From NCBI RefSeq assembly GCF_012843265.1, contig NZ_JABAIT010000001.1:248001-312000 (forward strand): DNA of 64,000 nt, read 5' to 3'. This stretch comes from Bacillus sp. DNRA2. GTDB taxonomy: Bacteria > Bacillota > Bacilli > Bacillales > Cytobacillaceae. This document shows positions 17,075-28,730 of the stretch, piece after piece (position 1 is the stretch's first letter; each line of letters begins with the position of its first letter). Both the position numbers and the translations under genes were made by a program. Under the pieces are notes generated by a model that worked only from the letters and a program-made list of their open reading frames with translations, had not been told where the DNA came from and made no database searches.

Positions 17075-19054
17075 GTGAAAGACCAGTTTGAACTTGTTTC
17101 AAAATACACCCCGCAAGGTGACCAGCCTGAAGCGATCAAGAAAATTGTCCAAGGAATTCGCGAAAATAAACGCGAACAAACATTGCTAGGGGCAACAGGG
17201 ACTGGAAAAACTTTTACTATTTCCAACGTAATTAAAGAGGTCAATAAACCAACCTTGATTATTGCTCATAATAAAACATTAGCTGGACAGCTTTATAGTG
17301 AATTTAAAGATTTCTTTCCTAATAATGCCGTCGAGTACTTTGTCAGTTATTATGATTACTTCCAGCCGGAAGCTTATGTACCATCTACTGATACCTTCAT
17401 TGAGAAGGATGCCAGTATTAATGAAGAAATCGATAAGCTGAGACACTCGGCAACTTCTTCGCTGTTTGAACGCAAGGATGTCGTCATTATTGCCAGTGTT
17501 TCGTGTATATATGGCTTAGGGTCACCAGAGGAATACCGCGATTTAGTCGTGTCTTTGCGAACTGGGATGGAGCTTGATCGAAATCAACTGCTCAGAAAGC
17601 TAGTTGATATTCAATATGACCGCAATGACTTAGATTTTCAACGGGGGAGATTCCGGGTTCGAGGGGATGTCGTGGAAATTTTTCCAGCATCACGGGATGA
17701 ACATTGCATCCGCGTTGAATTTTTTGGTGACGAAATCGATCGAATTCGCGAAGTCGATGCACTAACGGGTGAAATCATTGCTGAACGCGACCATGTCGCC
17801 ATTTTTCCAGCATCACACTTCGTTACCCGCGAAGAAAAAATGCAAATTGCGATTAAAAATATTGAAGAAGAACTCGAAGTTCGCTTAAAGGAGCTACGAG
17901 AAAATAATAAACTCTTGGAAGCTCAGCGCATAGAGCAGCGAACTCGCTACGATTTGGAAATGATGCGTGAAATGGGTTTCTGTTCAGGGATTGAAAATTA
18001 TTCAAGACACTTAACGTTGCGACCGCCTGGTTCAACTCCATATACCCTGCTTGATTATTTTCCAGAAGATTTTCTCATCGTAATCGATGAATCACATGTT
18101 ACTCTTCCGCAAATACGCGGAATGTTTAATGGTGATAAAGCGAGAAAACAGGTATTAGTTGATTATGGTTTCCGGTTGCCATCAGCTCTTGATAATCGAC
18201 CGTTAACCTTTGACGAGTTTGAAAAGCATGTCAATCAAATCGTCTATGTATCAGCTACACCTGGTCCATATGAATTGGAGCATGCTCCGGATTTTGTTGA
18301 GCAAATCATCCGTCCAACAGGGCTTCTTGATCCAACGATTGATGTTCGTCCAATCGAAGGTCAGATTGACGATTTAATTGCGGAAATCCATGAGCGGGTC
18401 AAAAAGAATGAGCGTGTTCTAGTGACAACCTTAACGAAAAAAATGTCCGAGGACTTGACTGATTATTTAAAGGAAATTGGCATAAAGGTTCAGTACCTTC
18501 ATTCCGAGGTGAAAACGCTTGAGCGAATTGAAATTATCCGTGAGCTAAGGCTAGGAAAATATGATGTGCTCGTAGGTATCAACTTGCTCAGGGAAGGTTT
18601 GGATATTCCGGAAGTATCACTTGTTGCGATTTTGGATGCAGATAAGGAAGGTTTCTTGCGTTCAGAACGTTCGTTAATCCAGACGATTGGTCGTGCGGCG
18701 CGGAATGCAAGCGGACACGTGATTATGTATGCCGACAGAATCACTAATTCGATGGAGATGGCCCTTAATGAAACGAAACGGCGCCGTCAGATTCAAGAGG
18801 AATATAATCAAAAACATGGGATTACGCCGCAAACGATCCAAAAGGATATTCGTGAATCCATAAGAGCCACCCATACTACCGATGAAGAGGAAGTCAACAA
18901 ACCTCAAGCAGCACTGAGCAAACTGACCAAGAAAGAACGCGACAAGGTCATTGCTGATTTAGAAAAGGAAATGAAGGAAGCAGCTAAGGCGCTTAATTTT
19001 GAGCGTGCCACCGAGCTTCGTGATTTAATTTTTGAGTTAAAAGCGGAAGGATGA
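17075..19054 (+). CDS. uvrB: Excinuclease ABC subunit B
   Basis: A 659-residue helicase-like subunit of nucleotide excision repair. It receives damaged DNA from UvrA and positions UvrC. Walker A GATGTGKT (about 39-46), the beta-hairpin region ([10 protein letters not shown]), DESH, helicase motifs V-VI ([22 protein letters not shown]) and the C-terminal UVR domain (about 620-655) are all present. It starts GTG (17075) after GGGAGG. It is SOS-controlled through the upstream LexA box and in operon with uvrA, 9 bases downstream. Confidence 0.97.
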   Translation: MKDQFELVSKYTPQGDQPEAIKKIVQGIRENKREQTLLGATGTGKTFTISNVIKEVNKPTLIIAHNKTLAGQLYSEFKDFFPNNAVEYFVSYYDYFQPEAYVPSTDTFIEKDASINEEIDKLRHSATSSLFERKDVVIIASVSCIYGLGSPEEYRDLVVSLRTGMELDRNQLLRKLVDIQYDRNDLDFQRGRFRVRGDVVEIFPASRDEHCIRVEFFGDEIDRIREVDALTGEIIAERDHVAIFPASHFVTREEKMQIAIKNIEEELEVRLKELRENNKLLEAQRIEQRTRYDLEMMREMGFCSGIENYSRHLTLRPPGSTPYTLLDYFPEDFLIVIDESHVTLPQIRGMFNGDKARKQVLVDYGFRLPSALDNRPLTFDEFEKHVNQIVYVSATPGPYELEHAPDFVEQIIRPTGLLDPTIDVRPIEGQIDDLIAEIHERVKKNERVLVTTLTKKMSEDLTDYLKEIGIKVQYLHSEVKTLERIEIIRELRLGKYDVLVGINLLREGLDIPEVSLVAILDADKEGFLRSERSLIQTIGRAARNASGHVIMYADRITNSMEMALNETKRRRQIQEEYNQKHGITPQTIQKDIRESIRATHTTDEEEVNKPQAALSKLTKKERDKVIADLEKEMKEAAKALNFERATELRDLIFELKAEG

Positions 19055-19063
19055 CGTAAATAA

Positions 19064-21943
19064 ATGGTAATGGATAAATTAATCGTAAAAGGGGCCAGAG
19101 CTCATAATTTAAAAAATATTGATGTCACCATTCCGAGAGATAAATTAGTAGTTCTCACGGGACTTTCCGGGTCAGGAAAGTCCTCGTTGGCTTTTGATAC
19201 GATTTATGCAGAAGGACAGCGCCGTTATGTTGAATCATTATCAGCGTATGCCCGCCAATTCCTCGGCCAAATGGATAAACCCGATGTAGATACAATTGAA
19301 GGACTATCTCCGGCGATTTCGATTGACCAAAAAACAACGAGCAGAAATCCCCGCTCAACTGTAGGGACAGTGACCGAAATTTATGATTATTTGCGCCTGT
19401 TATACGCTAGAGTTGGACGGCCAACATGCCCGATTCATAAAATTGAGATTACCTCCCAGACAGTAGAACAGATGGTTGACCGCATTCTCGACTATCCGGA
19501 ACGGACTAAAATGCAAATTCTTGCCCCGGTTGTCTCAGGACGCAAAGGCGCTCATGTTAAGACGCTTGAAGATATTAAAAAGCAAGGCTATGTTCGTGTG
19601 CGTATCGATGGAGAAATGTACGATCTCGGTGATGATATTGAACTAGATAAAAATAAAAAACATTCGATTGAGGTCGTAGTTGACCGTATCGTAATTAAAG
19701 AAGGAATTTCAACGCGGTTGGCCGATTCGCTCGAAGCAGCGTTACAGCTTGGCGCTGGCAGAGTATTTATTGATGTCATCGGTGAAGAAGAACTTCTGTT
19801 CAGTGAAAATCATTCCTGCCCACAATGTGGTTTCTCTATCGGTGAACTAGAGCCAAGGATGTTTTCATTTAATAGTCCCTTCGGTGCTTGTCCGGATTGT
19901 GATGGACTTGGTGCGAAACTTGAAATTGATATTGATTTGGTAATCCCAAATCGCGATCTTACTTTAAAAGAGAACGCGATTGCACCATGGGAATCTATCA
20001 GTTCACAATATTACCCACAGCTCTTAAAGGCTGCCTGTGATCATTTTGGTGTCGATATGAATGTACCGGTGAAGGATATTCCGGAGCATTTATTAGAGAA
20101 AATTCTCTATGGCTCAAAGGGTGAAAAAATCTTTTTTCATTACGAAAACGACTTTGGACAAATGCGTGAAGGCTATATTGAATTTGAGGGTGTTGTTCGT
20201 AATGTCGAGCGGCGTTACAAAGAAACGAACTCAGATTTTATTCGGGAGCAAATGGAAAAATACATGGCAGAGCATGCTTGTCCAACCTGTAAGGGTTATC
20301 GCTTAAAGCGAGAAGCAATGGCGGTATTAGTTTCTGGTCGGCATGTAGGTGAAATTACCTCTTTATCTGTAACAGAAGCACACCAATTCTTCGAGTCAGT
20401 TGATTTAACGGAAAAAGAACAGAAAATCGCGCATCAAATATTGCGAGAAATTAAGGAAAGAATTGGATTCCTCATAAATGTAGGACTTGACTATTTAACA
20501 CTTAGCCGAGCGGCAGGTACGTTATCTGGTGGGGAGGCGCAACGGATTCGTCTGGCCACACAAATTGGTTCACGCTTAACGGGTGTCCTCTATATCCTTG
20601 ATGAGCCTTCGATTGGGTTACATCAGCGCGATAATGACCGGCTAATCGGTACCTTAAAGAATATGCGTGACATCGGAAACACCTTAATCGTTGTCGAGCA
20701 TGACGAGGATACGATGCTCGCAGCTGATCATTTAATTGATGTTGGACCTGGTGCCGGTGTACATGGTGGGATGATTATCTCCCAAGGAACTCCTCAGGAA
20801 GTGATGGCTGATCCGAATTCGATTACCGGTCAATATTTATCTGGAAAAAAATTTATTCCTCTTCCAATTGAACGTCGCAAGCCGGATGATCGCTTTCTCG
20901 AAATAAGAGGGGCTAAAGAAAACAATTTGAACAATCTCAATGTGAAAATCCCACTCGGAATGTTTATCGCCGTAACGGGTGTCTCTGGTTCTGGGAAAAG
21001 TACGCTGATTAATGAAATTCTTCATAAATCATTAGCCCAAAAGCTCCATCATGCCAAAATAAGGCCAGGTGAGCACAAGGAAATTAGAGGTATTGATTTA
21101 TTAGAAAAGGTCATTGATATCGATCAGTCTCCAATTGGACGAACACCAAGATCGAACCCTGCCACCTATACCGGTGTTTTTGATGATGTTCGCGATGTGT
21201 TTTCAGCCACAAACGAAGCGAAGGTACGTGGCTACAAGAAGGGGCGTTTTAGTTTTAATGTTAAGGGTGGACGTTGTGAAGCCTGTCGTGGTGATGGAAT
21301 TATCAAAATCGAAATGCACTTCCTCCCTGATGTATATGTTCCATGTGAAGTCTGTCATGGAAAGCGTTATAATCGCGAAACATTGGAAGTTAAATACAAA
21401 GGAAAAAACATTTCTGATATACTAGAGATGACAGTTGAGGATGCGCTATCCTTTTTTGAAAACTTGCCGAAAATCAAGCGAAAGCTGCAGACCATTTATG
21501 ATGTCGGCTTAGGCTATATTACACTTGGACAGCCAGCAACTACGCTATCAGGTGGTGAGGCCCAGCGGGTTAAGCTTGCCTCAGAGCTACATCGTCGTTC
21601 AAATGGCCGAACACTTTATATTTTAGATGAACCAACAACAGGCTTGCACGTGGATGATATTGCTCGTCTACTTGAAGTTCTAAGACGCCTCGTTGAAAAC
21701 GGAGATACAGTTTTAGTAATTGAACATAATCTAGATGTGATAAAAACAGCAGATTACCTAATAGATTTAGGGCCTGAAGGTGGCGATAAAGGTGGAACGA
21801 TTGTTGCAACCGGTACGCCTGAACAGGTGGCGGAAGTACCGCTTTCATACACAGGTAAATATTTAAAGCCAATCCTTGACAGAGATCGTGCTCGGATGGC
21901 AAATCAAATTGCCGAAAAAGAAGCGCTAGGTAATCTATCATAA
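19064..21943 (+). CDS. uvrA: Excinuclease ABC subunit A
   Basis: A 959-residue damage-recognition ATPase. It has two ABC modules: Walker [10 protein letters not shown] near 34 and GVSGSGKST near 642, and signature LSGGEAQR near 488 and 829. Zinc fingers are CPQC...CPDC (about 254-280) and CEAC...CEVC (about 741-766). It follows uvrB by 9 bases and ends the operon at a strong terminator. ATG at 19064 or the ATG two codons later are both possible. Confidence 0.97.
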   Translation: MVMDKLIVKGARAHNLKNIDVTIPRDKLVVLTGLSGSGKSSLAFDTIYAEGQRRYVESLSAYARQFLGQMDKPDVDTIEGLSPAISIDQKTTSRNPRSTVGTVTEIYDYLRLLYARVGRPTCPIHKIEITSQTVEQMVDRILDYPERTKMQILAPVVSGRKGAHVKTLEDIKKQGYVRVRIDGEMYDLGDDIELDKNKKHSIEVVVDRIVIKEGISTRLADSLEAALQLGAGRVFIDVIGEEELLFSENHSCPQCGFSIGELEPRMFSFNSPFGACPDCDGLGAKLEIDIDLVIPNRDLTLKENAIAPWESISSQYYPQLLKAACDHFGVDMNVPVKDIPEHLLEKILYGSKGEKIFFHYENDFGQMREGYIEFEGVVRNVERRYKETNSDFIREQMEKYMAEHACPTCKGYRLKREAMAVLVSGRHVGEITSLSVTEAHQFFESVDLTEKEQKIAHQILREIKERIGFLINVGLDYLTLSRAAGTLSGGEAQRIRLATQIGSRLTGVLYILDEPSIGLHQRDNDRLIGTLKNMRDIGNTLIVVEHDEDTMLAADHLIDVGPGAGVHGGMIISQGTPQEVMADPNSITGQYLSGKKFIPLPIERRKPDDRFLEIRGAKENNLNNLNVKIPLGMFIAVTGVSGSGKSTLINEILHKSLAQKLHHAKIRPGEHKEIRGIDLLEKVIDIDQSPIGRTPRSNPATYTGVFDDVRDVFSATNEAKVRGYKKGRFSFNVKGGRCEACRGDGIIKIEMHFLPDVYVPCEVCHGKRYNRETLEVKYKGKNISDILEMTVEDALSFFENLPKIKRKLQTIYDVGLGYITLGQPATTLSGGEAQRVKLASELHRRSNGRTLYILDEPTTGLHVDDIARLLEVLRRLVENGDTVLVIEHNLDVIKTADYLIDLGPEGGDKGGTIVATGTPEQVAEVPLSYTGKYLKPILDRDRARMANQIAEKEALGNLS

Positions 21944-21983
21944 TTTCGGAAGCGGTTTACACGAAAATTCATAATAAACAACT

Positions 21984-22027
21984 AAGGATCTGACAGTGAT
22001 TATCTTCTGTTAGATCCTTATTTTTTC
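21984..22027 (+). terminator. Terminator of uvrBA
   Basis: AAGGATCTGACAG pairs with CTGTTAGATCCTT (one G-U pair), then ATTTTTTC. Confidence 0.85.
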
Positions 22028-22142
22028 ATCATCGTAAAAGTTTATGAAACTTCACCAATTGTTTTGCGTAAATAATAAGGTGAAGTAACGTTGCGTTCAA
22101 GGGTTAAGGGTAATTGAAAAAACTTGGATGGAGGGATATGAA

Positions 22143-23273
22143 ATGCAAGAGGAAAGAATTCGGATATTAAAAATGGTCGAGGAAGGCAAGCTCTCTGCAG
22201 AAGAAGCTCTATCGCTACTCAATGAACTCGAAGAATCACAGCAAAAAATTGAAAAGAAGCAAGAAGAACTGGTTAATGAATTATCAACAGTGGTTAAATT
22301 TGACGAAGGAAAACAAGAAGAGAATAAGCAGGATAACGATTCTTTTCAAAACAAATTTCAATCTTTAAAGGATGTAATTGTCGATTTTGTTGATTCTGCC
22401 TTTAAAAAAATTAAGGATTTTGATCTTGATTTTAATTTTGGTCAAGGCTACGAACTTTCCCACATCTTCCATCAAGGCGATGTTCAATTAAAAAATATCG
22501 ATGTCGATATCGCTAATGGTTCTGTTCAATTTATACCTTGGGATCAAAATGATGTTCGAATCGAGTGTAAAGCAAAAATCTATCGTGGTGAATCCCTAGA
22601 TGAGGCCCGAGCAAGCTTTTTGCGGGATATTCTCTTCAATGTAGATATTGGAACTTTAAGATTTTCTGCCCAGCCGAAATGGATGAAGGTTGAAGCGATG
22701 ATTTATTTACCAAAGTCGGATTACGAAAACGCTCGAATTCGACTATTCAATGGTCCCATTCGCTTTGAAAACTTAAATGTAAAATCAATCAAGGCCAAGA
22801 CGGCTAATGGTAGAATTGGTGCGAATGGAATAATCGCAGAAAAAATGGAAGTAGAAACAGCTAATGGTAAAGTGAAAATTCGTGACAGCAAAATCACTGA
22901 GCTTGAAGCGGAAACTTTAAATGGGGCTATTCAATTAGAAGGGGATTACTCTCGATTAGAATTGCAATCATTTAACGGTAATATCGGCTGCAAGCTGACC
23001 GGTACAAACACTGAAGATATTGAGGCCAAAACAGTTTCTGGCAGCATTGACCTTGCAATCCCTCAAGGCGTGGCCGTTACTGGAGAATTAAAATCAAACC
23101 TTGGTTCCTTTGCTGTAGAATTGGATGGTATCCAAATCGTGTCTGAGAAAAGTGATATGGTGCAAAAAAGTCTACATTTTAAACCGGTTGCACCATCACA
23201 GAATATCATCAAGCTTGAAGCTGAGACAAAAACTGGATCGATATCAGTTAGAAAGAATGTAATAGAAAAATAA
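22143..23273 (+). CDS. yvlB: YvlB-like DUF4097 protein with SHOCT-like N-terminus
   Basis: A 376-residue cytoplasmic protein. The first roughly 30 residues (ERIRILKMVEEGKLSAEEALSLL) form the short SHOCT-like helical motif, and a charged coiled segment follows. Residues about 115-376 form the DUF4097 beta-helix, with the recurring patterns xTANGxI, xTLNGAI, SFNGNIG and TVSGSID. ATG at 22143 has GGAGGGATATGAA before it. In B. subtilis yvlB is in an envelope-stress (LiaRS/SigW-linked) operon; here it is alone and closed by a terminator. The symbol rests on synteny and domain layout. Confidence 0.8.
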   Translation: MQEERIRILKMVEEGKLSAEEALSLLNELEESQQKIEKKQEELVNELSTVVKFDEGKQEENKQDNDSFQNKFQSLKDVIVDFVDSAFKKIKDFDLDFNFGQGYELSHIFHQGDVQLKNIDVDIANGSVQFIPWDQNDVRIECKAKIYRGESLDEARASFLRDILFNVDIGTLRFSAQPKWMKVEAMIYLPKSDYENARIRLFNGPIRFENLNVKSIKAKTANGRIGANGIIAEKMEVETANGKVKIRDSKITELEAETLNGAIQLEGDYSRLELQSFNGNIGCKLTGTNTEDIEAKTVSGSIDLAIPQGVAVTGELKSNLGSFAVELDGIQIVSEKSDMVQKSLHFKPVAPSQNIIKLEAETKTGSISVRKNVIEK

Positions 23274-23282
23274 TCAGATGTA

Positions 23283-23323
23283 GCAGAAAAAGCTGGCACC
23301 CAAGCGATTGCCAGCTTTTCTGC
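23283..23323. terminator. Bidirectional terminator
   Basis: GCAGAAAAAGCTGGCA pairs with TGCCAGCTTTTCTGC between the convergent yvlB-like and amidase genes. Confidence 0.75.
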
Positions 23324-23377
23324 ATATATATGTTTATAAGTTAACTGGTAAATGATGTAAACAAAGTAAACATTATT

Positions 23378-24217
23378 CTACGCACGAAAAACGTAAGGTT
23401 GATAGCCCTTGTTCCGAAGAGTTTGCGCTAATTCGTCGGCATTTTGTTTATTGCGGAATGCCCCGGTTTGAACCTTGAATAAACCGTTGTCAGTGACAAT
23501 AAAATTTTGGAAACTATCATTTTTTAAACGAGCTGCCATACCTTCGGCGTTATCCCTCTGTTTAAATGCTCCTACCTGGACCTTGTATAATCCTGAAGTC
23601 GGTGTAGGTGCTGGTGCCGGTGTCGGAATTGGCGTTGGTTGAGGAGCCGGTGTGGCTGTTGGTTTTTTTACAAGGCCAAATTGTTCAGCAAGTGCAGCGA
23701 TAATGCCCTCTGCACATGTTCGGCGATAGCCCTCAGAACGGAGAAGCTTTATCTCATCGGGATTTGACATAAAACCGCACTCAACAAGCACGGCGTCCAT
23801 ATTTGTTTCTCTTAGAACATGGAAATCGGCAGTCTTAACACCACGGTTACGCAAACCTGTTTTATTGATTAGTTGATTTTGAATTTTTGTTGCGAGGGAT
23901 ACGGCTCCAGGAGGTCTAGTTGTATAAATAAAGGTTTCAATTCCACCGGCACTACTCCATGTGCTACTGGCTGCATTTGCATGAATTGAAACATAAATAT
24001 CTACTCGCAAATTATTTGCGTTGTTTGTTCTTTGTTGTAATGGGATGTCAGTTTGGTCAGAGTGGGCAAAATAGACTGTTACATTTTGATAACCATCAAG
24101 CAGTTCCTTCGCGTAATTAGCAGCGGCACGATTAAATTCATACTCACGCATGCCATCGGGACTGCGTTTACCAGGTGTATCGAATCCATGCCCAGCGTCT
24201 AACATGATTTTCATCAA
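23378..24217 (-). CDS. N-acetylmuramoyl-L-alanine amidase with SPOR domains (CwlC-like)
   Basis: A 279-residue peptidoglycan amidase (Amidase_3). The zinc ligands are His in LDAGHG, Glu in REYEFN and His in SIHANA, with catalytic Glu in VLVECGFMSN. A Pro/Thr/Ala linker (about 192-216) leads to two SPOR repeats, each with YKVQVGAF or FKVQTGAF. There is no signal peptide, as in B. subtilis CwlC, which lyses the mother cell at the end of sporulation; this is the best functional guess. ATG-ATG start after AGGAGTGG. A phage endolysin is the alternative, but no phage genes are nearby. Confidence 0.85.
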   Translation of the reverse strand: MMKIMLDAGHGFDTPGKRSPDGMREYEFNRAAANYAKELLDGYQNVTVYFAHSDQTDIPLQQRTNNANNLRVDIYVSIHANAASSTWSSAGGIETFIYTTRPPGAVSLATKIQNQLINKTGLRNRGVKTADFHVLRETNMDAVLVECGFMSNPDEIKLLRSEGYRRTCAEGIIAALAEQFGLVKKPTATPAPQPTPIPTPAPAPTPTSGLYKVQVGAFKQRDNAEGMAARLKNDSFQNFIVTDNGLFKVQTGAFRNKQNADELAQTLRNKGYQPYVFRA

Positions 24218-24352
24218 ACCACTCCTTTCCTATGGTCAATTTATTTAAGAAATATTTCTTCGTGATTAATATATGTTTAGAGACCCGAAATGGATCTAAA
24301 AACTTTCGAAATATTAAATTTAGACAATTATCTAAGAAAAACACGAGTTCAT

Positions 24353-24380
24353 TTGGTTCTTTGCAAAAAAGTGCTAAAAT
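24353..24380 (+). promoter_or_regulatory. Likely SigA promoter of the hprK operon
   Basis: TTGGTT (24353-24358), 16-bp spacer, TAAAAT (24375-24380), about 49 bases before the hprK start. Confidence 0.5.
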
Positions 24381-24428
24381 ATAGACTATATGATTATCCT
24401 GAAACTTTTTTAAAGGAGGAGCCTTTAA

Positions 24429-25364
24429 TTGCCAAATGTTCGCACCAAAGATATCATTGAGAAGTTTAATTTAGAACTGATCAGTGGAGAAGAAGGCATA
24501 AACCGTCCGATTACGACTAGTGATATATCCCGTCCTGGAATTGAAATAGCTGGTTATTTTGATCATTATCCGGCAGAGCGAATTCAGTTATTAGGAAAAA
24601 CCGAATTATCTTTTTTTGGAAAACTAAACGAAGCCGATCAAGCATATCGAATGGATCAATTGTGTACGGATATTACACCGGGCATTATTGTTACACGGGG
24701 ATTACCGATTCCACATGAACTGATAGAAGCATCTGAGCGTGAATCGGTGCCGGTGATGAGAGCATCCATGAAAACAACAAGATTCTCAAGCCGATTGACC
24801 AATTTTTTGGAAAGTAAACTAGCTCCTACAACTGCTGTACACGGTGTATTAGTGGATGTGTACGGGATTGGAGTGCTTATTACCGGTAAGAGTGGTGTTG
24901 GTAAAAGTGAAACCGCACTTGAATTAGTAAAGCGGGGCCATCGCCTTGTTGCTGATGACTGTGTTGAAATCCGTCAGGAAGACCAAGATACACTAGTTGG
25001 ACATGCTCCTGAGTTGATTGAGCATTTGCTCGAAATTCGTGGACTAGGCATTATCAATGTCATGACGCTTTTTGGCGCGGGCTCAGTCCGCAGTCATAAA
25101 CGGATTACACTCGTCATTAATCTCGAACTTTGGGATCAAAACAAACAATATGACCGTCTCGGCTTAGATGAAGAGAAATTTAGAATTATTGATACAGATA
25201 TCACAAAATTAACAGTTCCTGTCCGACCTGGGCGAAATCTTGCTGTCATTATTGAAGTAGCAGCAATGAATTTTAGGCTCAAGAGAATGGGCGTTAATGC
25301 TGCTGAACAATTTACTCATCGTCTAACTGATGCGATTGAAGACAGTGACCACGAGGATTATTAA
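24429..25364 (+). CDS. hprK: HPr kinase/phosphorylase
   Basis: A 311-residue bifunctional enzyme that phosphorylates and dephosphorylates Ser46 of HPr and Crh, the switch of carbon catabolite repression in Firmicutes. The P-loop GKSGVGKSE (about 153-161), the signature [10 protein letters not shown] (about 204-213) and the catalytic HxxLVADD segment are present. Start is TTG 24429, supported by AAAGGAGG 8 bases upstream. It leads the hprK-lgt-yvoD-ppaX-yvoF cluster; its second substrate Crh is encoded at 42,013. Confidence 0.97.
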   Translation: MPNVRTKDIIEKFNLELISGEEGINRPITTSDISRPGIEIAGYFDHYPAERIQLLGKTELSFFGKLNEADQAYRMDQLCTDITPGIIVTRGLPIPHELIEASERESVPVMRASMKTTRFSSRLTNFLESKLAPTTAVHGVLVDVYGIGVLITGKSGVGKSETALELVKRGHRLVADDCVEIRQEDQDTLVGHAPELIEHLLEIRGLGIINVMTLFGAGSVRSHKRITLVINLELWDQNKQYDRLGLDEEKFRIIDTDITKLTVPVRPGRNLAVIIEVAAMNFRLKRMGVNAAEQFTHRLTDAIEDSDHEDY

Positions 25365-25394
25365 AAATAAAGACTAACTGAGGACTAAGGAGAA

Positions 25395-26219
25395 ATGAGC
25401 ATGGAAAAAAATATACAACCGCTGGATCCCATCGCGTTTTCGCTCGGGCCGTTTGCTGTACATTGGTACGGAGTGATTATTGGAAGTGGACTAGCACTTG
25501 CCCTATGGTTAGCAATTCGTGAGGCAGATCGCCGTGGTTTGCCAAAAGATACCTTTCCGGATTTAATGGTTTGGGCCATTCCGATTGCCATCATTAGCGC
25601 AAGAATTTATTACGTTATTTTTCAATGGGACTTTTATCAGAACCATCCCGGGGAAATGATTAAAATTTGGAATGGTGGAATTGCGATACACGGAGCTCTA
25701 ATTGGATCCGTGTTAACGACTTACTTTTTTGCAAAAAGCAAGCAGCTTTCGTTTTGGAAAATTGCAGACATCGCTGCTCCAAGCATTATTCTAGGTCAAG
25801 CTATTGGTCGGTGGGGGAATTTCATGAACCAAGAGGCGCACGGAGGCGAGGTTACGCGGGCCTTTCTTGAGAATCTCCATTTACCGACATTTATCATTGA
25901 TCAAATGTATATTAATGGAATTTATTATCATCCTACCTTTCTATACGAATCACTTTGGGACTTTGTCGGAGTCATCCTACTGATTGCACTTCGAAAAGTG
26001 AATTTGGGGCGTGGGGAAATTTTCCTTTCCTATATGTTTTGGTATTCTATTGGGCGCTTCTTTGTTGAGGGACTGAGAACAGACAGCTTGATGCTGACAG
26101 AGAATTTACGAATGGCGCAAACCATTTCAATTGGATTGATTGTTCTAGCTGTAGCACTGTTTATTTACAGACGAAAAAGTGGCTTAGCCAATATACGTTA
26201 TTTGGAGAATCGCCAGTAA
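25395..26219 (+). CDS. lgt: Prolipoprotein diacylglyceryl transferase
   Basis: A 274-residue membrane enzyme that attaches diacylglycerol to the lipobox Cys of prolipoproteins, the first step in maturing the lipoproteins seen in this window. Seven helices are predicted; the signature [14 protein letters not shown] lies near 139-152, with YHPTFLYES and the conserved HG of IAIHGAL. It follows hprK by 30 bases with AAGGAG. Confidence 0.96.
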   Translation: MSMEKNIQPLDPIAFSLGPFAVHWYGVIIGSGLALALWLAIREADRRGLPKDTFPDLMVWAIPIAIISARIYYVIFQWDFYQNHPGEMIKIWNGGIAIHGALIGSVLTTYFFAKSKQLSFWKIADIAAPSIILGQAIGRWGNFMNQEAHGGEVTRAFLENLHLPTFIIDQMYINGIYYHPTFLYESLWDFVGVILLIALRKVNLGRGEIFLSYMFWYSIGRFFVEGLRTDSLMLTENLRMAQTISIGLIVLAVALFIYRRKSGLANIRYLENRQ

Positions 26220-26237
26220 GGACGGGGGAGAACTGGA

Positions 26238-27188
26238 GTGATACTGACATCGGTCAAAAAGGGGTTCTATGTTGGTCTAGCCACCACCTGGAAGTTTGGG
26301 AAGATCATTTTTCCGGTTACCCTCATTGTGTCAATTTTAAAGCATACCCCTATTCTTCCATGGGTAATTGATTTGATTGCCCCGATGATGGGATTTCTAG
26401 GATTATCTGGGGATGCTGCAATACCGCTTGTATTAGGGAACTTTTTAAATTTATATGCGTCAATCGGAGCCATTTTATCATTAGATTTAACGGTAAAAGA
26501 AGTATTTACAATCGCTGTTATGCTATCTTTTTCCCATAATATGCTTATCGAAACCAGTGTTGCTTTAACGGTTGGTGTTAGGCTTTGGGTTGTGTTTGCC
26601 GTCAGGTTTGGACTTGCGTTGCTATCCGGATTGTTCATCAATTTAATTTGGCACGGTGGAAATGAGCTAGCCAATTATGGTTTTGCTTCAGTAAATAGCG
26701 ATACTGTAAGCGGGTTTGGCGCTGTTATGTTTGATGGTTTTAAAACAGCTGGAATGGGAATCGTGCAATTGGCACTGATTGTTATTCCGTTGATGATTGT
26801 GATTCAAATATTTAAAGATTTGAAATGGTTAGCGGTGTTTTCGAAGTGGTTTGCCCCAGTAACACGGCGACTTGGCATGAAGGAAAACACGTCAACAGCG
26901 TTAGCAGCAGGTTTGTTATTGGGCTTGGCTTACGGTGCAGGCGTCGTAGTACAAGCAGTTAAGGAGGATGGGGTGAGTAAAAAGGATATCACGCTTGCCT
27001 TTGTATTTTTGATGGCTTGTCATGCTGTCATTGAAGACACCCTTATCTTTATGCCGCTTGGAATTCCGGTGTTACCGTTATTGTTCATTCGGTTAGGGAC
27101 AGCCATCATCTTAACCCTAGTTGTTTCGACGATTTTGAAACGGGCAGAACTTGCAAAAGGAAAGGAAGCAGTCATTTATGAACAATAG
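26238..27188 (+). CDS. yvoD: Nucleoside-recognition (Gate) domain membrane protein
   Basis: A 316-residue membrane protein with about eight helices and two Gate/nucleoside-recognition-like halves ([11 protein letters not shown]...; [13 protein letters not shown]...). It is placed exactly as yvoD in B. subtilis. GTG start after GGGGGAGAAC. Its 3' end overlaps ppaX by 11 bases. The transported ligand is unknown. Confidence 0.85.
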   Translation: MILTSVKKGFYVGLATTWKFGKIIFPVTLIVSILKHTPILPWVIDLIAPMMGFLGLSGDAAIPLVLGNFLNLYASIGAILSLDLTVKEVFTIAVMLSFSHNMLIETSVALTVGVRLWVVFAVRFGLALLSGLFINLIWHGGNELANYGFASVNSDTVSGFGAVMFDGFKTAGMGIVQLALIVIPLMIVIQIFKDLKWLAVFSKWFAPVTRRLGMKENTSTALAAGLLLGLAYGAGVVVQAVKEDGVSKKDITLAFVFLMACHAVIEDTLIFMPLGIPVLPLLFIRLGTAIILTLVVSTILKRAELAKGKEAVIYEQ

Positions 27189-27822
27189 CATCAAGACCGT
27201 CTTGTTTGATCTTGACGGAACTTTAATCGATACAAATGATTTAATAATTTCTTCTTATTTACATACATTGGATCAGTATTTTCCCAATCAATTTAAGCGA
27301 GAGGATGTTCTACCATTTATGGGACCATCACTCCATGAAGTCTTTGATAAGCTGAACCCTGAAAAAACAGAGGAAATGATTTTGGCTTACCGAACCTTCA
27401 ATAAAGTAAATCACGATTTGTTAGTGAAGGAATTTGAAGGTGTTTATGATACAGTGAAGATATTAAAGGAAAAGGGCTACAAGCTAGGCGTTGTAACGAC
27501 AAAAAAATTGGATGTTGCCCAAATGGGGTTGAACCTCGCAAAGCTTACACCGTTTTTTGAAGTCGTCATTGCCATTGATCATGTTAATAAAATCAAGCCT
27601 GACCCAGAGCCAATTTTAAAGGCGTTAAAGTTGTTAGATGCAACGCCTGAAGAAGCGCTCATGGTTGGTGATAACTATCACGATATTCTTGGTGGTCAAA
27701 ATGCCGGAACAAAGACTGCTGGTGTTGCTTGGTCCTTAAAGGGACGTGAAACACTCGAACAATATAAGCCGGATTATATCCTTGAGAAAATGACTGACCT
27801 GTTAACGATTTTAGAGGTGTAA
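27178..27822 (+). CDS. ppaX: Pyrophosphatase PpaX (HAD family)
   Basis: A 214-residue HAD hydrolase. It hydrolyses the pyrophosphate released when HPrK dephosphorylates P-Ser-HPr by phosphorolysis. HAD motif I is [12 protein letters not shown], motif II is VVTTK, and motif IV is MVGDNYHDI. The ATG of [10 protein letters not shown] is used, with GGAAAGGAAG upstream, inside the end of yvoD; this gives the family's usual length (about 216). Confidence 0.94.
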   Translation: MNNSIKTVLFDLDGTLIDTNDLIISSYLHTLDQYFPNQFKREDVLPFMGPSLHEVFDKLNPEKTEEMILAYRTFNKVNHDLLVKEFEGVYDTVKILKEKGYKLGVVTTKKLDVAQMGLNLAKLTPFFEVVIAIDHVNKIKPDPEPILKALKLLDATPEEALMVGDNYHDILGGQNAGTKTAGVAWSLKGRETLEQYKPDYILEKMTDLLTILEV

Positions 27823-27825
27823 TGG

Positions 27826-28302
27826 ATGAGAAACACGAAGCGTTATCCTGTTGAAGGAGCCAATTCATTATGGCAAATCTACAAAACCGTTTCGTTTTGG
27901 AAGGTGGCCAAAAACTTTATTGTCATTCAAATCGCGCGCTACACACCTTTTCTAAGCGTAAAGAATTGGCTGTACCGTACGTTTTTACGAATGAAGGTGG
28001 GTAAACAAACAGCGTTTGCGCTCATGGTCTTTCCAGATGTGATGTTTCCGGAAATGATAAGCGTCGGTGATAATACCATTATTGGTTTTAATACGACGAT
28101 TTTAGCTCATGAATACTTAATTAAAGAATATCGTCTCGGTCCGGTCGTGATCGGAAATGAAGTGATGATTGGTGCCAACTCGACCATTTTGCCAGGAGTA
28201 ACAATTGGTGATGGTGCGATAGTTGCTGCAGGCTCTCTTGTCCATAAAGATGTACCAAAAGGAGCATTCGTTGGCGGCAATCCAATGCAAAGAATAAAAT
28301 AG
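27826..28302 (+). CDS. yvoF: Left-handed beta-helix acyltransferase
   Basis: A 158-residue hexapeptide-repeat acetyltransferase. The C-terminal half has repeats of [LIV]GxxxxI and the motif [25 protein letters not shown], typical of LbH acetyltransferases. It follows ppaX by 3 bases, in B. subtilis order (yvoF). Acceptor unknown. Confidence 0.85.
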   Translation: MRNTKRYPVEGANSLWQIYKTVSFWKVAKNFIVIQIARYTPFLSVKNWLYRTFLRMKVGKQTAFALMVFPDVMFPEMISVGDNTIIGFNTTILAHEYLIKEYRLGPVVIGNEVMIGANSTILPGVTIGDGAIVAAGSLVHKDVPKGAFVGGNPMQRIK

Positions 28303-28392
28303 GGTGCTTGTCCCCTTACTTCACCGCGCCACAGCATTGGGGGACTGTCCCCTAATGCTGTGGCGCGGTGAATCGTTTGGGGATAGGCACTT
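28303..28392. repeat. Large REP-like hairpin
   Basis: TTCACCGCGCCACAGCATT at 28320-28338 pairs with AATGCTGTGGCGCGGTGAA at 28355-28373. With the inner GGGGGA/TCCCCT the stem is about 25 bp with a 3-base loop and one G-U pair; outer GTGCTTGTCCCC and GGGGATAGGCAC extend it. The GGGACTGTCCCC core is common in Bacillaceae intergenic REP-like repeats. It follows yvoF by about 10 bases and may end its mRNA. Confidence 0.8.
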
Positions 28393-28550
28393 TTTCTTTT
28401 ATCTGGTCTTGACGATTTTTGTCATGAGGGTTAAACTACATATAACTTCATCGTGCTAATACATTAGCGAACTAAAGGATTTCTGAAATTTATGAATGCT
28501 AATTAAAATTTGGCTGTTTTAATGGACAAAGTTGATTGATTTAAACATAT

Positions 28551-28680
28551 GTTGATTGAAGCGGAAGGCACGAAGACTCCTGCGGGAGTACGGGGCAGGG
28601 GAGACCCCGCAGGCGCAAAGCGCCGAGGAGGCTCCCCGCTACCGCCCGCGGAAAGCGAAGTGCCTGGAGCGGAAATCAAC
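28551..28680 (+). repeat. Long MITE-like GTTGATT element, copy A
   Basis: A 130-bp GC-rich element with terminal inverted sequences GTTGATT...AATCAAC. The interior has GACTCCTGCGGG, GAGACCCCGCAGG, GAGGAGGCT and CCGCGGAAAGCG, able to form a large structure. It lies just upstream of hisZ, in the same orientation as copy B inside the his operon. There is no coding capacity. Confidence 0.85.
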
Positions 28681-28730
28681 AGGCAAGTTTAAAACAGCTA
28701 AAGATAATGTCGATATAAAAGGGTGAGCTT

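Noticed and set aside
28303-28730. T-box or leader peptide controlling the his operon
   Set aside because: No AGGGTGGNACCGCG-like motif or His-rich short frame; the region holds a REP hairpin and repeat copy A.
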